Origin: Paulinella micropora
Taxonomy: Eukaryota; Cercozoa; Imbricatea; Euglyphida; Paulinellidae
Length of the DNA: 64,000 nt
Assembly: GCA_019918135.1 (NCBI GenBank)
Contig: WBZZ01002687.1
Coordinates: forward strand, 31,001 to 95,000
Direction of reading: 5' to 3'
Made by a program: the position numbers and the translations under genes. Below, in pieces: positions 40,523 to 50,365 of this stretch (positions are counted from its first letter, which is position 1; each line of letters opens with the position of its first letter). The notes beneath the pieces are model-generated. The model saw only the letters and a program-made list of their open reading frames with translations. It did not search any database and was not told the origin of the DNA.

Positions 40523-43500
40523 ATGCACAAAACAATCATCCATCAAAATGGTCAAGTATTCATCTATGACAAGCCCATAACACTTGACAAGAAGAACATA
40601 CTAGCAAGGGGGAGGCTCAATTCACACTTGCTATACGAGTTAGATATGCCAGGAATGACACCACTTGACCCTCATCAAAGATATATACCATACAGGTACA
40701 ACCAGAGAGAACAACTGTCACTGGCTGCAACCATCGACAACCTACCAGACCTTGCATTATGGTCAGTCAATCCTCTCCCATCACATGCACCGTACGATGC
40801 AATGATCCTACACAGAGCTCTGATGCATGCAAACCCACTCGTAATGAACGAGTTTGCAAAGAGCGTAGGCAGACGCATCGCTGGCAAAGATTGGATGCGT
40901 CTGGTACGTGCATGTCATGGATGCAATAGGGGCAAACCAAACAAACCCCCTATGTACAGAGGTAACTATCTAGACCTAGAATATAAGCAAGGTGAAGCAC
41001 TCAACATAGATTTCAGCGGCCCATTCCCCGTAATGTCAAGATACGGTAACTACTACAGAGGGGGAGTGACATGTTCTCGCTCTAAGTTTGCTTGTGACCT
41101 CTACACACCTACCCGCGAAGCTAAGCTTTACATGCCACATTTAACACGCATATTTGCTTTCTTTGAACAACAGTCAGGCAACAAACTAAAACAGATAAGA
41201 GCAGATGGCGCGTTTGTCTCTAAAGTACTAAAAGACTATACAGACAAACACGGCATCATCCTCAAAACCACCACACGTAACGAGCCTAACATGAACCCCT
41301 TTGCTGAAAGAATGAATAGGACAGACGACACACGCGCACTAGCAGCACAGTTAGATGCAGGCCTGCCTAACACATTTTGGGAGGACACACATAAAGCGAC
41401 ACTAGCCATACGAATGGTCACGCCCCTTTGCAGAAGTAAGGACAAAGGCAAATCCCCTTGGGAATTGCTTATGGGCCGAAAACCTGTGCAATCGTTCGTG
41501 CAACCTTTCGGATGCCTCGCCTGGGTGAAAATGGAAACGACGAAAGCACAGCCTGTCGCCGTGCCAGGTACTCTCATTGGCTACAACATATTTCGTCGAG
41601 TCTATAAAATCCTCATTCACGACACCAAACAGACAGTCACAGTAGAAAAACGTAATGTTCGTTTCGATACAATGACTCGTGGCTACACATGCAAAATACC
41701 TGCACGACCTTGGCAACCACTACTAGTGTCACACAACATAACATCCTCCACCTCGCCTCCTACCACTAGCATACCATCTACCCAGTCAGTCCAGTGGAAA
41801 AACGAGGACCAACTGCCACAATTTCAGGACTCCAACACACCCAGTGGCTGGTGGCCAACAAACCAACTGCCACATTCCTCACAAAACACACTCGACACAC
41901 TGGACGATGACACGACAACCCCACACACCACCAATGCCACTTCAAGTCTTTACGTGCAACCAAGCCCATATTTTGGCTCACTCCATCCCCCACCAAATGC
42001 ATTTGCTCCTACTCCAGCAACAACGGTTGCACAAGAGAAAAAGACAAACACAGCACCTCGGCAAACGACACAACACAACAGAGCAACATCAAACCCAGCC
42101 CAACACTCCTCATCTGCACCACAATTCCCTCTACCAGATAGATGGAGTAGTAACAAGGGCATACCACAAACATGGGATGGTGCTGCAATAACTTCAACAA
42201 ACATAGTTGCTGGGCCCAGGCTTAGGAAACAAACACCAGCAAACCACCCCACTCATACCGCACACATTAATTTTGCTCATGAGTTTGAGGAGGAGGAAGA
42301 GGAGGCCTTAGGACAGGACAGCTATTGTTTGTTCACAAGAGTGTTAGATATCCCACAGAAAACCATAAAGTCACACCCTCAGGTACATGCTGCTCAACTA
42401 GCCGAGTTACAAGGTTTGTTTGAATGCAAAGCACTGCAATTGGTACCTCGAGCCGCAGCAATAACAGCGAATGTACCTCCTGTCCATACAACATTTGTTG
42501 ATGCCATAAAGACAGATGAGTCTACAGGTCAGGAGAAATACAAATCGCGACTAGTAGCTTTAGGAAATAGGATGAAAGAATACATTCATTACAATCCATA
42601 TGAATGCTCTTCCCCCACCGCCCAACCAATGTTTCTTTTACTAGTATCTTATGCTGCATTCAATGACCTCATGATCTCTCACCTCGACTTTTCACAAGCC
42701 TATTCCCATGCAGATATGAAGGACATTGCCTTCGCCTTTCCGCCTAAGGGGTACGAAAACAAAAGCGACCCTTCAATGATTCTATTGTTGAAGAAAGCAC
42801 TGTACGGAACCCCCCAGGCAGGGCGAAGGTGGTTTGACCATGTGTCTACTAATATGAGAAGTATAGGATATAAACAGTCAACATTAGACCCATGCATTTT
42901 CTTCCTACCTTCAGTCACAGGCAGACAGAAACTACCCCCCTATCTACTCCTGCGCACTGATGACTTGCTCGTGTTTCATAATACCAAAGACGAGCACAAT
43001 GCCCTGTTCACCAAACTGAAACATTCATTTGGAGTGAAGGACCTAGGACAAGTCAAAACATTTTGTGGCTTGCAGTTTGTTAGGACTTCAGAGGGCATAG
43101 TCATACATCAGCATGAATACATTAAGGGCATGCTTAGGGATTTCAACTTCCAAGAAGCCAAGCCAGTCGCTACCCCTACAGCGACGACTGACCCTCCCCC
43201 AGCCAGCAAAGAAGCTATGCTTCGGCGTTTCTCGCTCCCTCGCTTGCTTGGCGCCCTTCTTTGGCCTGCGACTCAGACTCAACCGGCCATCACCTACGCG
43301 GTCAACCACGCGGCGGTACTCGCATCAAAGAAGCCTGACGTGGCATACTCTGCAATAGCTCGCATCCTCAGATTTCTGCGAACACCTAGAGGGATTTTCT
43401 TCCCATTTCGGACCCGCAGCTTCGAGCTTATATCGTATTCCGATGCCAACTTGGGCGCATGTGAGTACACGCGACGATCAAGAAGCGGCCAACTGCACAT

Positions 43501-43945
43501 GACGACTGGGCCCATCGCATGGAGTTCGAAGCGCCAACCCACAGTCGCACTATCGACTCAGGATGCTGAAACGATCGTCAACTCAACGACATGCCGAACA
43601 GCAATCGCGATATTGCATATGTGCAAGGACGTTGGAATTCCGTTGCCGACGCCATCAACTATCAATAACGACAACCGGGGGGCGGTCCTGAACGCAACGA
43701 ACGGCATGGCCACTGATCGCACACGCCACTTAGCACTCAAACACCATTACGTGGTAGAACGAGTACGGGCTGGCGAAGTGATCGTACGACACGTTTCGAC
43801 GAAGGACAATCTGGCGGACATGCTGACGAAGTCACTACCGACGCCACGTTTCTTGGAACTAGTCGCACAGTTTACGGTGTTGCTCAAGGACGCTTTACCG
43901 CAGTTTGAGGTTAATGCCTCTAGCTTTTACAGACACTTAGGATGA
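40523..43945 (+). CDS. Cop4 pol: integrase, RT, RNase H
   Basis: An uninterrupted 1140-codon frame. Integrase: H-x4-H (LHRALMH) with CHGC, then catalytic NIDFSGPFP, IRADGAFVS and NPFAERMNR, and GCLAWVKMETTKAQPVAVPG at its end. A Thr/Pro/Asn-rich linker of about 200 residues follows. RT: DAIKTDESTGQEKYKSRLV, SHLDFSQAYSHADM, LYGTPQAGRRWFDHV and the box LLLRTDDLLVF. RNase H: SYSDANLGACEYTRRSRSG, LSTQDAETIVNS, NNDNRGAVLNATNG and DNLADMLTKSLP. All catalytic acids are present. The only clear departure is RTDD in place of YVDD. The first Met may not be the natural start, since protease and pol were probably one polyprotein. Confidence 0.9.
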   Translation: MHKTIIHQNGQVFIYDKPITLDKKNILARGRLNSHLLYELDMPGMTPLDPHQRYIPYRYNQREQLSLAATIDNLPDLALWSVNPLPSHAPYDAMILHRALMHANPLVMNEFAKSVGRRIAGKDWMRLVRACHGCNRGKPNKPPMYRGNYLDLEYKQGEALNIDFSGPFPVMSRYGNYYRGGVTCSRSKFACDLYTPTREAKLYMPHLTRIFAFFEQQSGNKLKQIRADGAFVSKVLKDYTDKHGIILKTTTRNEPNMNPFAERMNRTDDTRALAAQLDAGLPNTFWEDTHKATLAIRMVTPLCRSKDKGKSPWELLMGRKPVQSFVQPFGCLAWVKMETTKAQPVAVPGTLIGYNIFRRVYKILIHDTKQTVTVEKRNVRFDTMTRGYTCKIPARPWQPLLVSHNITSSTSPPTTSIPSTQSVQWKNEDQLPQFQDSNTPSGWWPTNQLPHSSQNTLDTLDDDTTTPHTTNATSSLYVQPSPYFGSLHPPPNAFAPTPATTVAQEKKTNTAPRQTTQHNRATSNPAQHSSSAPQFPLPDRWSSNKGIPQTWDGAAITSTNIVAGPRLRKQTPANHPTHTAHINFAHEFEEEEEEALGQDSYCLFTRVLDIPQKTIKSHPQVHAAQLAELQGLFECKALQLVPRAAAITANVPPVHTTFVDAIKTDESTGQEKYKSRLVALGNRMKEYIHYNPYECSSPTAQPMFLLLVSYAAFNDLMISHLDFSQAYSHADMKDIAFAFPPKGYENKSDPSMILLLKKALYGTPQAGRRWFDHVSTNMRSIGYKQSTLDPCIFFLPSVTGRQKLPPYLLLRTDDLLVFHNTKDEHNALFTKLKHSFGVKDLGQVKTFCGLQFVRTSEGIVIHQHEYIKGMLRDFNFQEAKPVATPTATTDPPPASKEAMLRRFSLPRLLGALLWPATQTQPAITYAVNHAAVLASKKPDVAYSAIARILRFLRTPRGIFFPFRTRSFELISYSDANLGACEYTRRSRSGQLHMTTGPIAWSSKRQPTVALSTQDAETIVNSTTCRTAIAILHMCKDVGIPLPTPSTINNDNRGAVLNATNGMATDRTRHLALKHHYVVERVRAGEVIVRHVSTKDNLADMLTKSLPTPRFLELVAQFTVLLKDALPQFEVNASSFYRHLG

Positions 43946-44155
43946 ATTTATTCAACAGACTTGCTACACCGCTGCAAGGACCTGCATCCTTTGATGCTTA
44001 CGAATTTTTTTTTTCGTTTTTAGTGTTAATGCAACATTAACATGTATCATACTTCATCATCATGAATCGCTCGTTTACATATAGTTTCATATGGCCAATC
44101 ATGTTAGTAACTTGAAGATAATATACATATACATATATGTTATGCCGAGGAAGAG
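43946..44155 (+). other. Cop4 3' untranslated region
   Basis: Short AT-rich region between the pol stop and the purine tract gaggaagag. No gene. Confidence 0.7.
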
Positions 44156-44288
44156 AGTAAGCAATAATATTTACTAAATATATTGTTACCTTTAATGGTC
44201 AATTTCACGACATAACATTTATATTTGACCGGATCATATTCATTACCATTTTCATATTTTCCGCAAACGATTATTCAAGTATCAGGAG
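44156..44288 (+). repeat. Cop4 3' LTR, internally deleted and truncated
   Basis: Matches 5' LTR 36231-36333, then jumps to the segment gcaaacgattattcaagtat (36572 onward), a loss of about 235 bp. It stops at ggag, about 27 bp short of the proper end. Two substitutions over the shared 130 bp. Confidence 0.8.
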
Positions 44289-45082
44289 TCAAAGCAGTTG
44301 AAGCTACTCGAGGGGAGTCAAAGCAGTCAGAGCTGAGCAAGTATGAGCCGCCGAAAGTCTGTGGAGACTTGGGTTGGGTGAGGGCAGTCTTGTGGGAGAT
44401 TGTTGGGCCCTTGTCTCGCCTGGCCGAGTTTCAATCCAAGCGCGACCTGTTCGACTACTGTGCGGCGGAGTGGCTTCTGCGTTACATCCTCGGTCAGGAG
44501 GAGCAAGGGCTGCACTATGTTTCCGATGGGAATAAGAGCGTCATCGCGTTTGGGGATGCTTCGTATGCCTCGGAGTGGGATTATCGGTCGAGGTCGGGGG
44601 GCCTGGCCACGCTGGCGGGTGGTGTCATTGCATCGTATTCGGAGAGGCAGCGTGTTCCTTCAACCTCGACCAATGAAGCAGAGTCAAGGTGTTTGTCAAC
44701 GATCATTCATGTGAGTAAGTCTATTCACAATTTCCTCAAGGAGGTGCCTGTGCATGAGTCGAACGTACTGCTGAAGGGTTTGGCAGAGGAGCCTCCTACG
44801 ATCTATATTGATAACTCGGCAACAGTTTTGGGGGCTAACACTAATATCTTTTCGAGGCGTCAGCGACACTTGGAAGTTAGGTTTGCTCATATCAACCATG
44901 AGGTGAAGGAGGGAAACGTGAAAGTATTCCATATTCGTGATGCGGAGAATTCGGCTGACATCAACACGAAGCCGAAGAGTCTTGGTCCGTTCAAGGAGAA
45001 GCGTGATGCAATCCGTAACAGTACGTTTGTTAAGGGATTGAAGACGGTTGATACCCGTTTCTTCGGCATGAAACCAAAATAA
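44289..45082 (+). CDS. Cop3 RT end and RNase H
   Basis: Resumes Cop3 in the connection region: KQSELSKYEPPKVCGDLGWV, ILWEIVGP-type segment, then FDYCAAEWLLRYILGQEEQG. RNase H: IAFGDASYASEWDYRSRSGG, STSTNEAESRCLST, IDNSATVLGANTNIF and DAENSADINTKPKSLG. The frame is intact to the stop at 45080-45082. About 200 codons of RT between 36230 and this point are missing. The polypurine tract and 3' LTR follow. Confidence 0.82.
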
Positions 45083-45146
45083 GACTTTTGTACTTGAAGT
45101 TTTCTTCTGACCTTAACTAGCTGTTAATATAGGACTTAAAGGGGAG

Positions 45147-45375
45147 CAGTGATACATTCCTGTATCGTATTAAGTAATTCCTAGTATTGATAGACAGTCC
45201 GGCCCGGTAATTAATATTATAGGCATTAAGGATTATGGATATAGGCAATATGGGATATGACTTGAAGTGTTTTATATTTGATTTTGATTATTAAAGAGTA
45301 ATCAGTGCTCGTAATATTGGGAACATAGAAAGTTTCTGCCATTGTTAGGTGACCGGATATTATTAATATCTTACT
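45147..45375 (+). repeat. Cop3 3' LTR
   Basis: 229 bp, CAGTGATACATTCC...ATCTTACT, directly after ggggag. Followed by the target duplicate GGTGG. Confidence 0.9.
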
Positions 45376-46401
45376 GGTGGCAGTTGCAAAACGTTGCCCG
45401 ATTCCGGTTTGATGTGCTTCACAATTGGCAGATTGGGGTTGGGGTTGGGTTGGGGAACGGGTTGAGGAATGGGTGGGGCATCAAACTCCCATGGACGTTG
45501 CAGAATGTCTGCTTTGTATCCCCTTTGCCATACGTCGAACTTGACGTTTCGTGCCTCGGTGATTTTCCGTGCACCGTGAAGCAAAACCCGGTAAGTTCTG
45601 CGAAAAATGTTGAAACTTGTAAGGACGCCCGGTTTGGCCATGGGGCGTTGTTAAGCTTTCTGGAATCGAACAAAGACGAGACAACCAACTGGACGTAGAA
45701 AGTCGAGTGGAAATTTCCGGTTTAGCGTAATTTTGTAAGGGGACTTTCCCTTTAATTTTCCGTTTGGGTGTGGGGTAACCATTCGTATGGCATGTTCTGC
45801 TCGTTCGCATTCCTCCCAAAGTTGAGGTGGGAATTTTGCGTCTGTCATGATTGCCTGGGCTCGTCGTGTTCCCGTTTGGAAGTCTCGTTCTGCGCCGGAA
45901 TTGGAACGAGGCTCACCTGGTGTGGTGTGCTTCATTATGATTCCGTGGTTGTTGCAATACGAAAATAGACGCAATAAATTCACCGTCCAATCGGATTTGT
46001 TTGATCTTCACGTCTGTCTGCCTTTCAAAGAAGGCAAACACTCTTATCACCCATGGGACGTAAAGTTGGGCCTCTCTGTTTGGGAAGTAGAGTTTGAAAG
46101 AGAAACGTGCATGCACTTCCTTGATGAGGAGAATGTATTTGTTCCCTTGAAGCGAAAGTTGTGATTTGGATTTGAAGTGCAAACAGAATGCCTCGAAAAC
46201 CTTGAACTGTGCATCCAAAGCTTCGTTGTCCTTGTAGAAGGGCAACTTCTTGGGGGAAGCAAGGGAGCAAGAGTGGCACAGGTGTGCCAACTTCTTTCGC
46301 CAAAGGGGTTCACTAATCTTACGGCCTAGGGCGTTAGAGATTTGGATCATTTGCCCTGACATGCCATGTCCGCTAAGCCTGTGTGCTTCCAAAGCAGTCA
46401 T
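45376..46401 (-). pseudogene. Cop2 integrase
   Basis: Frames 46401-45913, 45983-45651 and 45641-45376 on the minus strand. HHCC domain: EAHRLSGHGMSGQMIQISNA ... LCHSC. Core: KQIRLDGEFIAS (Asp) and EPRSNSGAERDFQTG (Glu). C-terminus: FLRPVGCLVFVRF, then LTSFNIFRRTYRVLLHGARK and NVKFDVWQRGYKADILQRPW. Frame changes near 45950 and 45650. The end is cut by Cop3 at 45376. Confidence 0.75.
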
Positions 46402-46575
46402 TGTGCCTTTTGAAGCTTTGGGGTTGAGGGAGAAGTTGACGATGGGATCAATGTGCTTTGTTGCAGTTGGGAAGAAGCGACGGTTCGGATCGAGGGGGAC
46501 GTCTTCACGCGTGTCGGAACGCTACAACATGTTGGGCATCATTCCCTCTAATCTTTATCATCTTTGCGTCTAACT

Positions 46576-46986
46576 CTATCGCATGATGTAAGACAAAAGC
46601 CTGGTTGCTCGGAAGATTGTTGCGTGTCCATGTTTGTTGTCAAGGATGCCGGGTGATACCAGTGAGTATGGCGTCTGCTCTGCAACCAAGGAGTCGGGAA
46701 CTAGGAAGCTCGTGGCCTCGCCTTCTCCAGGTACCGTCAGCCAGTGAAACGTAGCTTTCGTCTTTATTTTCACTGTCTCCGGTGAAATGCCGGAAAGATG
46801 AGCGGTGGGTCCGGTGCAAACGTCGGCGATAAGCGATTTGGGGTTGACGATGGTTCGATTCGTCCCAGTGTCGAAAACAGTGTAGACGGTGGGGGCTTTT
46901 GCATGAAAGCATTCGTTCTCGCTGGGAATTGGTTCGCAGTCGGCTTGACCGTCGGTCACTGATTCGTTAGGGTCGTATGACACCAA
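46576..46986 (-). CDS. Cop2 protease
   Basis: A 136-codon frame with a canonical active site, YTVFDTGTNRTIVNPKSLIA (D-T-G), then ADVCTGPTAHLSGISPETVK and LVSPGILDNKHGHATIF at the end. Unlike Cop3, Cop4 and Cop5 the D-T/S-G triad is kept. It processes Gag-Pol in the particle. The connection to integrase needs a frame change. Confidence 0.75.
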   Translation of the reverse strand: MVSYDPNESVTDGQADCEPIPSENECFHAKAPTVYTVFDTGTNRTIVNPKSLIADVCTGPTAHLSGISPETVKIKTKATFHWLTVPGEGEATSFLVPDSLVAEQTPYSLVSPGILDNKHGHATIFRATRLLSYIMR

Positions 46987-47195
46987 AGTGAAGGGCTTGA
47001 TGAGGTGGAAGGGATCTTGCCTAAGACGCTCATTAAGATCAATGTTTCCTTGTAAAAGGATACGATTGCTTTTGATGGGTCATAGGTTGGAAAAGCGGCA
47101 AGACGTCGAAACATGCCTCTCATTTTTTCAGCTTGGATAGACAAAGGTCGCTTCGCAGCGACTCGCAGGGATTGTTCTCCGGTGGGGATGAGCTC

Positions 47196-48402
47196 TTATC
47201 GAACCAATCGCTGGTAGGCAAAAAGGGCAAATCGATAGTTGACGCTACCGATGCCACATGCGGGGAGCACATCTTTCTTAACCGGATCACGGAGATCGGC
47301 GTTTGCGGGAGTACGTGCGTAGAAACAAAAACGGTAGTGGGCGGCGTAGTCCGCAGTTTGGCACGTTTTGTTGCAATACTTCACCCAAGAACACCCAGTA
47401 CAAAACTTGAGTGTGTGGTTCTTCGTTTCCTCTTTGTCGCAATGCTCGCAAAAGAATGGAGGGCGGGGAGGACAGGCGGGTATTCCTAAGGGTAGTATGC
47501 CATTGTCCTGGAATAGGACACATGCGTTGCAAAAACTTGGGACTCCTTGTTGCCAACCGGCCGGCAAAATGTTGAAGCGAAACCTGATCGACCAATAGTC
47601 CATCTCCGCGTATTTGGCGTGGTTCAAGGCATGATGGACATGGCCGGCATAGAAACTTGGGGCATCGGGAAAGATAGGGTGAGACTCCGAAGATTCAAAA
47701 GGCGTCTCTGGGCTTCTCAAGTTCAAAGGAATCTTTCTATTGCAGAGAGTGTTTGGGACATGCCATGCGTCGCCTGATATTGGCTTGCCTCCTCGTCCTA
47801 CGGGGGTGAGGTCTTCCTCTGTAAGCCATTCCAAGTCTGGCTTTAAGGAGACAAGCTTGCTGTTCGGATACCATGGATCTTCCCTCGGGAAGACGTATGA
47901 CTTTGGAGCGTTTACTCGCCACTCGGGTGGCCAGTGAAGTGGTGGGACCGGAACACCTTGGGGTTCTTTGATCTTCCGGTATAACCGCTGTATGTAGACG
48001 TAAACATGGAGTTTAGTCTGAAAGTCATTTTCGTCTAACCGTTGCGCGCGAGACACTTTCCCATGGTATTTCTTGCGGTCTGATGGTAGGGTCGTTGATA
48101 AAGTCCTGATGGGGGTTCATAACACCAAAGGCGGCCGGGAGCGGGTCATCTGGGTTGTAGCTTGCCGAGAATCGGGTGGACTCTGATCGGTCGGACGCTT
48201 TGCTTTCAGGTCTCTCAGGATGCTCTGCTTCCGCTGCGGCAGCAGCAACTTCCTCTACTGCTGTAGGTCCGAGATCGCCGGACGATGAGGAAGAAGCTTG
48301 CTCGGGGAACAGCTGTCTGGCTGGTCCGGATGAAGAAGCAGCGCCGAGTGGGGGAGCGAGAGCTACCGGTGGCACTGAATGTGACACAGTGACACCTGGC
48401 AT
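47196..48402 (-). pseudogene. Cop2 MYND-finger ORF
   Basis: Two overlapping frames (48402-48025 and 48056-47196). The first has a Ser/Pro/Ala-rich part and DPTIRPQEIPWESV; the second has RLDENDFQTKLHVYVYIQRL, PVPPLHWPPEWRV, MDYWSIRFRFNILPAGW, SFCNACVLF and the MYND finger CEHCDKEETKNHTLKFCTGC followed by YCNKTCQTADYAAHYRFC (about 47325-47455). Every block is in the same order as in Cop4, which argues for descent from a common polyprotein. Confidence 0.75.
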
Positions 48403-48525
48403 CGTGTCTGGAGGTAACCTTTCTACGTTAGCGAAAAGAAGTTAAATATCAGCGAGATCTTTTTCTTCCTCTTGCTTGAGTTCATCTAAGTATTCCTCCA
48501 TATCCTCGTCTTGCATGAGTCCACA

Positions 48526-49680
48526 CTAACCGTCTTCCGGATCAGTGCTTTCCTGATTGTCATCACCCTCTATTTGTTCTTCCAGTTCTTCGGCGAAGTG
48601 TACCCTGCTACGGTTAGGAGAGCGACCTCTTTCGGGTTGGCTACGTCGAGACGTGCCGGGGCTTCGTGACTGGCGAGGGCTACGGGACCGGTGAGGGCTA
48701 GGGGAACGTGAACGACTACGTCCAATACCATAAATCTCGCGTCGGATTGGGCAATCGTAGGGTCGATGCCAAGGGAATTGAGCGCAAGATCTTTGCGGTG
48801 GAGGTAAGGGGACGCACTTGTTTTGACATTCCCGGATCTTATATGGACCGCGGCAACTGTGGCACTTGATTGGTTTTCTTTCGCGTGTATCACGAGCATA
48901 AAACAGGGGTGTCTTTTTGTCGTCGGAGAGGGAAAGTTTGGCAATGTTGTCAGACAGTTTGTCAGCTTGTGTTAGCGATTTAACATAGCTGCAAAGTTGC
49001 CTGAAAGCGGGCATGTCCACGTCATTGATAGGGGTATAGTAACGCTGAGCAACTTTAGAACCAATGCTGGTGTGCTTAGCGTTGTTGAGCTTGAGGATAA
49101 GCACAGTGCATTTATACCCTTCGTCGAAATGTTGTGTTTCGGAAATCCTTTCAAGTCGCCACTTAAAAGGTTAATCCATTTCTCAACATCAGTGTTTGGG
49201 GCACGTTGATCCGCAACGCGTTGTGCTTGGAGCTGGGCAGTACTCAGAGTACATATATGTGCAAATTCAGCTATCAGAGCAGCCCACATCTCATGTGGCT
49301 CTCTTTCGGCAGACCGGATCGCAACCATAGCGGGGTGTTCGTTCACAGACTCAGCAATTATCGATCTAGTTTTCACAGTCAGCTTCAGTCGAGTCAGGGG
49401 GTCAAAACAATTCTGCAGTTGTTCAAATGTGGGGTTTGCGGGCAGCGTAAAAACAACTAGTCTCATGTCATCGTGAGGGTCTACCGCGGGTGGGGCAGGG
49501 GCAGCGTCAGGCGTAATTATTATCTTTAGCTCAGCGTTCGTCAGCGGCGAGCTGATATCTCGCAGGAAGATCAGGAACCTTGGGTCCACTCCCTCGCAAA
49601 ACTGTAGCGTCCTCCAGCGGAAGTTGTCGAACTCGTAGGCGTGATCGATGCTTCGGGAGACGTTAGTTGGGAGACGGGGA
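48526..49680 (-). pseudogene. Cop2 Gag
   Basis: Frames meet with a shift near 49000. The upstream part is open from about 49680 without an ATG (FDNFRWRTLQFCEGVDPRFL, a copia-like start). The downstream part has SYVKSLTQADKLSDNIAKLS, then CHSCRGPYKIREC, a knuckle in which the His is Tyr, then FPWHRPYDCPIRR and an Arg/Ser-rich tail. An ATG in the primer site (49718 side) gives only a seven-codon frame. Confidence 0.65.
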
Positions 49681-49694
49681 CCTTAAGCGTTAAC

Positions 49695-49717
49695 TTAGTA
49701 ATGGCTGGCTCATGACC
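49695..49717 (-). other. Cop2 primer-binding site
   Basis: On the minus strand ggtcatgagccagcc directly follows the LTR CA end. Its complement ggctggctcatgacc resembles the D-stem-to-anticodon part of a Met tRNA (anticodon CAT), as in Cop3. Confidence 0.5.
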
Positions 49718-50273
49718 TGCCATGACTGTGTTTCCACTTAATTAAAGACAAGGCAAATACGGATGATCTAGTCGTCAGAGACTTCAGAAAGTACTTCAAT
49801 ACCTAATCAGTAGTTTTAATAATGATGATATCAACAAGGGTGTAGAAACCGCTCTCTGAACTGACCCCGTGCCTCTTTGGGAGCGTGCTTGCTAGGTTGT
49901 CTATTGCCTATATGGGTTACGGGACCAACTGTTGATCAATACATATGATCTGAGGCAAGGTTGTCTATTGCCTATATGAGTTACGGGACCAACTGTTGAT
50001 CAATACATATGATCTGAGGCAAAAGGTACCAAGCTCGGTCAGTTTAGAGATGTGAAGCTGTTGGACTAATCACACCGGTTTATAAGTTGAAAGTAATTTG
50101 TTGAATATTGGAAACTGGAAATGTAAAGTGGCAAAATACAGGTAATGATATGGAAAACATTATTCAGAGTTGATCAAATCAAATATTATTTACCGTAATT
50201 ACTATAACCGTTACTGATGTATTTAGATGAGGGAAATCCGAAGTAGTGTATATATGAGAATATGATAATAACA
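49718..50273 (-). repeat. Cop2 5' LTR
   Basis: 556 bp partner of 26462-27016; both carry the internal 64-bp duplication. Confidence 0.92.
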
Positions 50274-50278
50274 AGTAC

Positions 50279-50365
50279 CTTTTCTGGTACTGGTGGCACT
50301 AGCTTTTTACCATTACCCTTATTGCCCATATCAGGTCGTTTCGTGGGTCATTTTCTGGATGTACA
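50279..50365 (+). repeat. Cop1 5' LTR, second part
   Basis: Continues the LTR after the Cop2 insertion: cttttctggtactggtggca ... ttttctggatgtaca. The corresponding part of the 3' LTR lacks about 60 bp between two ttttctgg repeats. Confidence 0.8.

Larger units (their letters stand above)
36231..44288 (+). mobile_element. Copia element Cop4, innermost
   Basis: 5' LTR 36231-36623 and damaged 3' LTR 44156-44288. LTR ends AGTAAG...CTTACT are inverted repeats and match the Cop3 type. Purine tract gaggaagag precedes the 3' LTR. Gag frames are broken but the 1140-codon pol is open. No target duplication is found because the right end, together with neighbouring Cop3 RT sequence, has been deleted. 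Confidence 0.82.
29730..45375 (+). mobile_element. Copia element Cop3, inserted in Cop2
   Basis: LTRs 29730/29731-29966 and 45147-45375, flanked by a perfect 5-bp target duplication GGTGG (29725-29729 and 45376-45380). LTR ends are AGTGATA...TATCTTACT rather than TG...CA. The polypurine tract is aaaggggag. Gag, a MYND-containing ORF, protease, integrase and RNase H fragments follow on +, with the middle of RT missing where Cop4 sits. LTRs differ at seven positions plus two indels over 229 bp (about 3%). Confidence 0.85.
26462..50273 (-). mobile_element. Copia element Cop2 (minus strand)
   Basis: Full-length element in the Cop1 5' LTR with 5-bp target duplication AGTAC (26457-26461 and 50274-50278). 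LTRs are 26462-27016 and 49718-50273. On the minus strand the order is 5' LTR, primer site, Gag, MYND ORF, protease, integrase, [Cop3 insertion], RT, RNase H, polypurine tract, 3' LTR. LTRs differ by six substitutions and one indel over 555 bp (about 1%). Confidence 0.9.
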
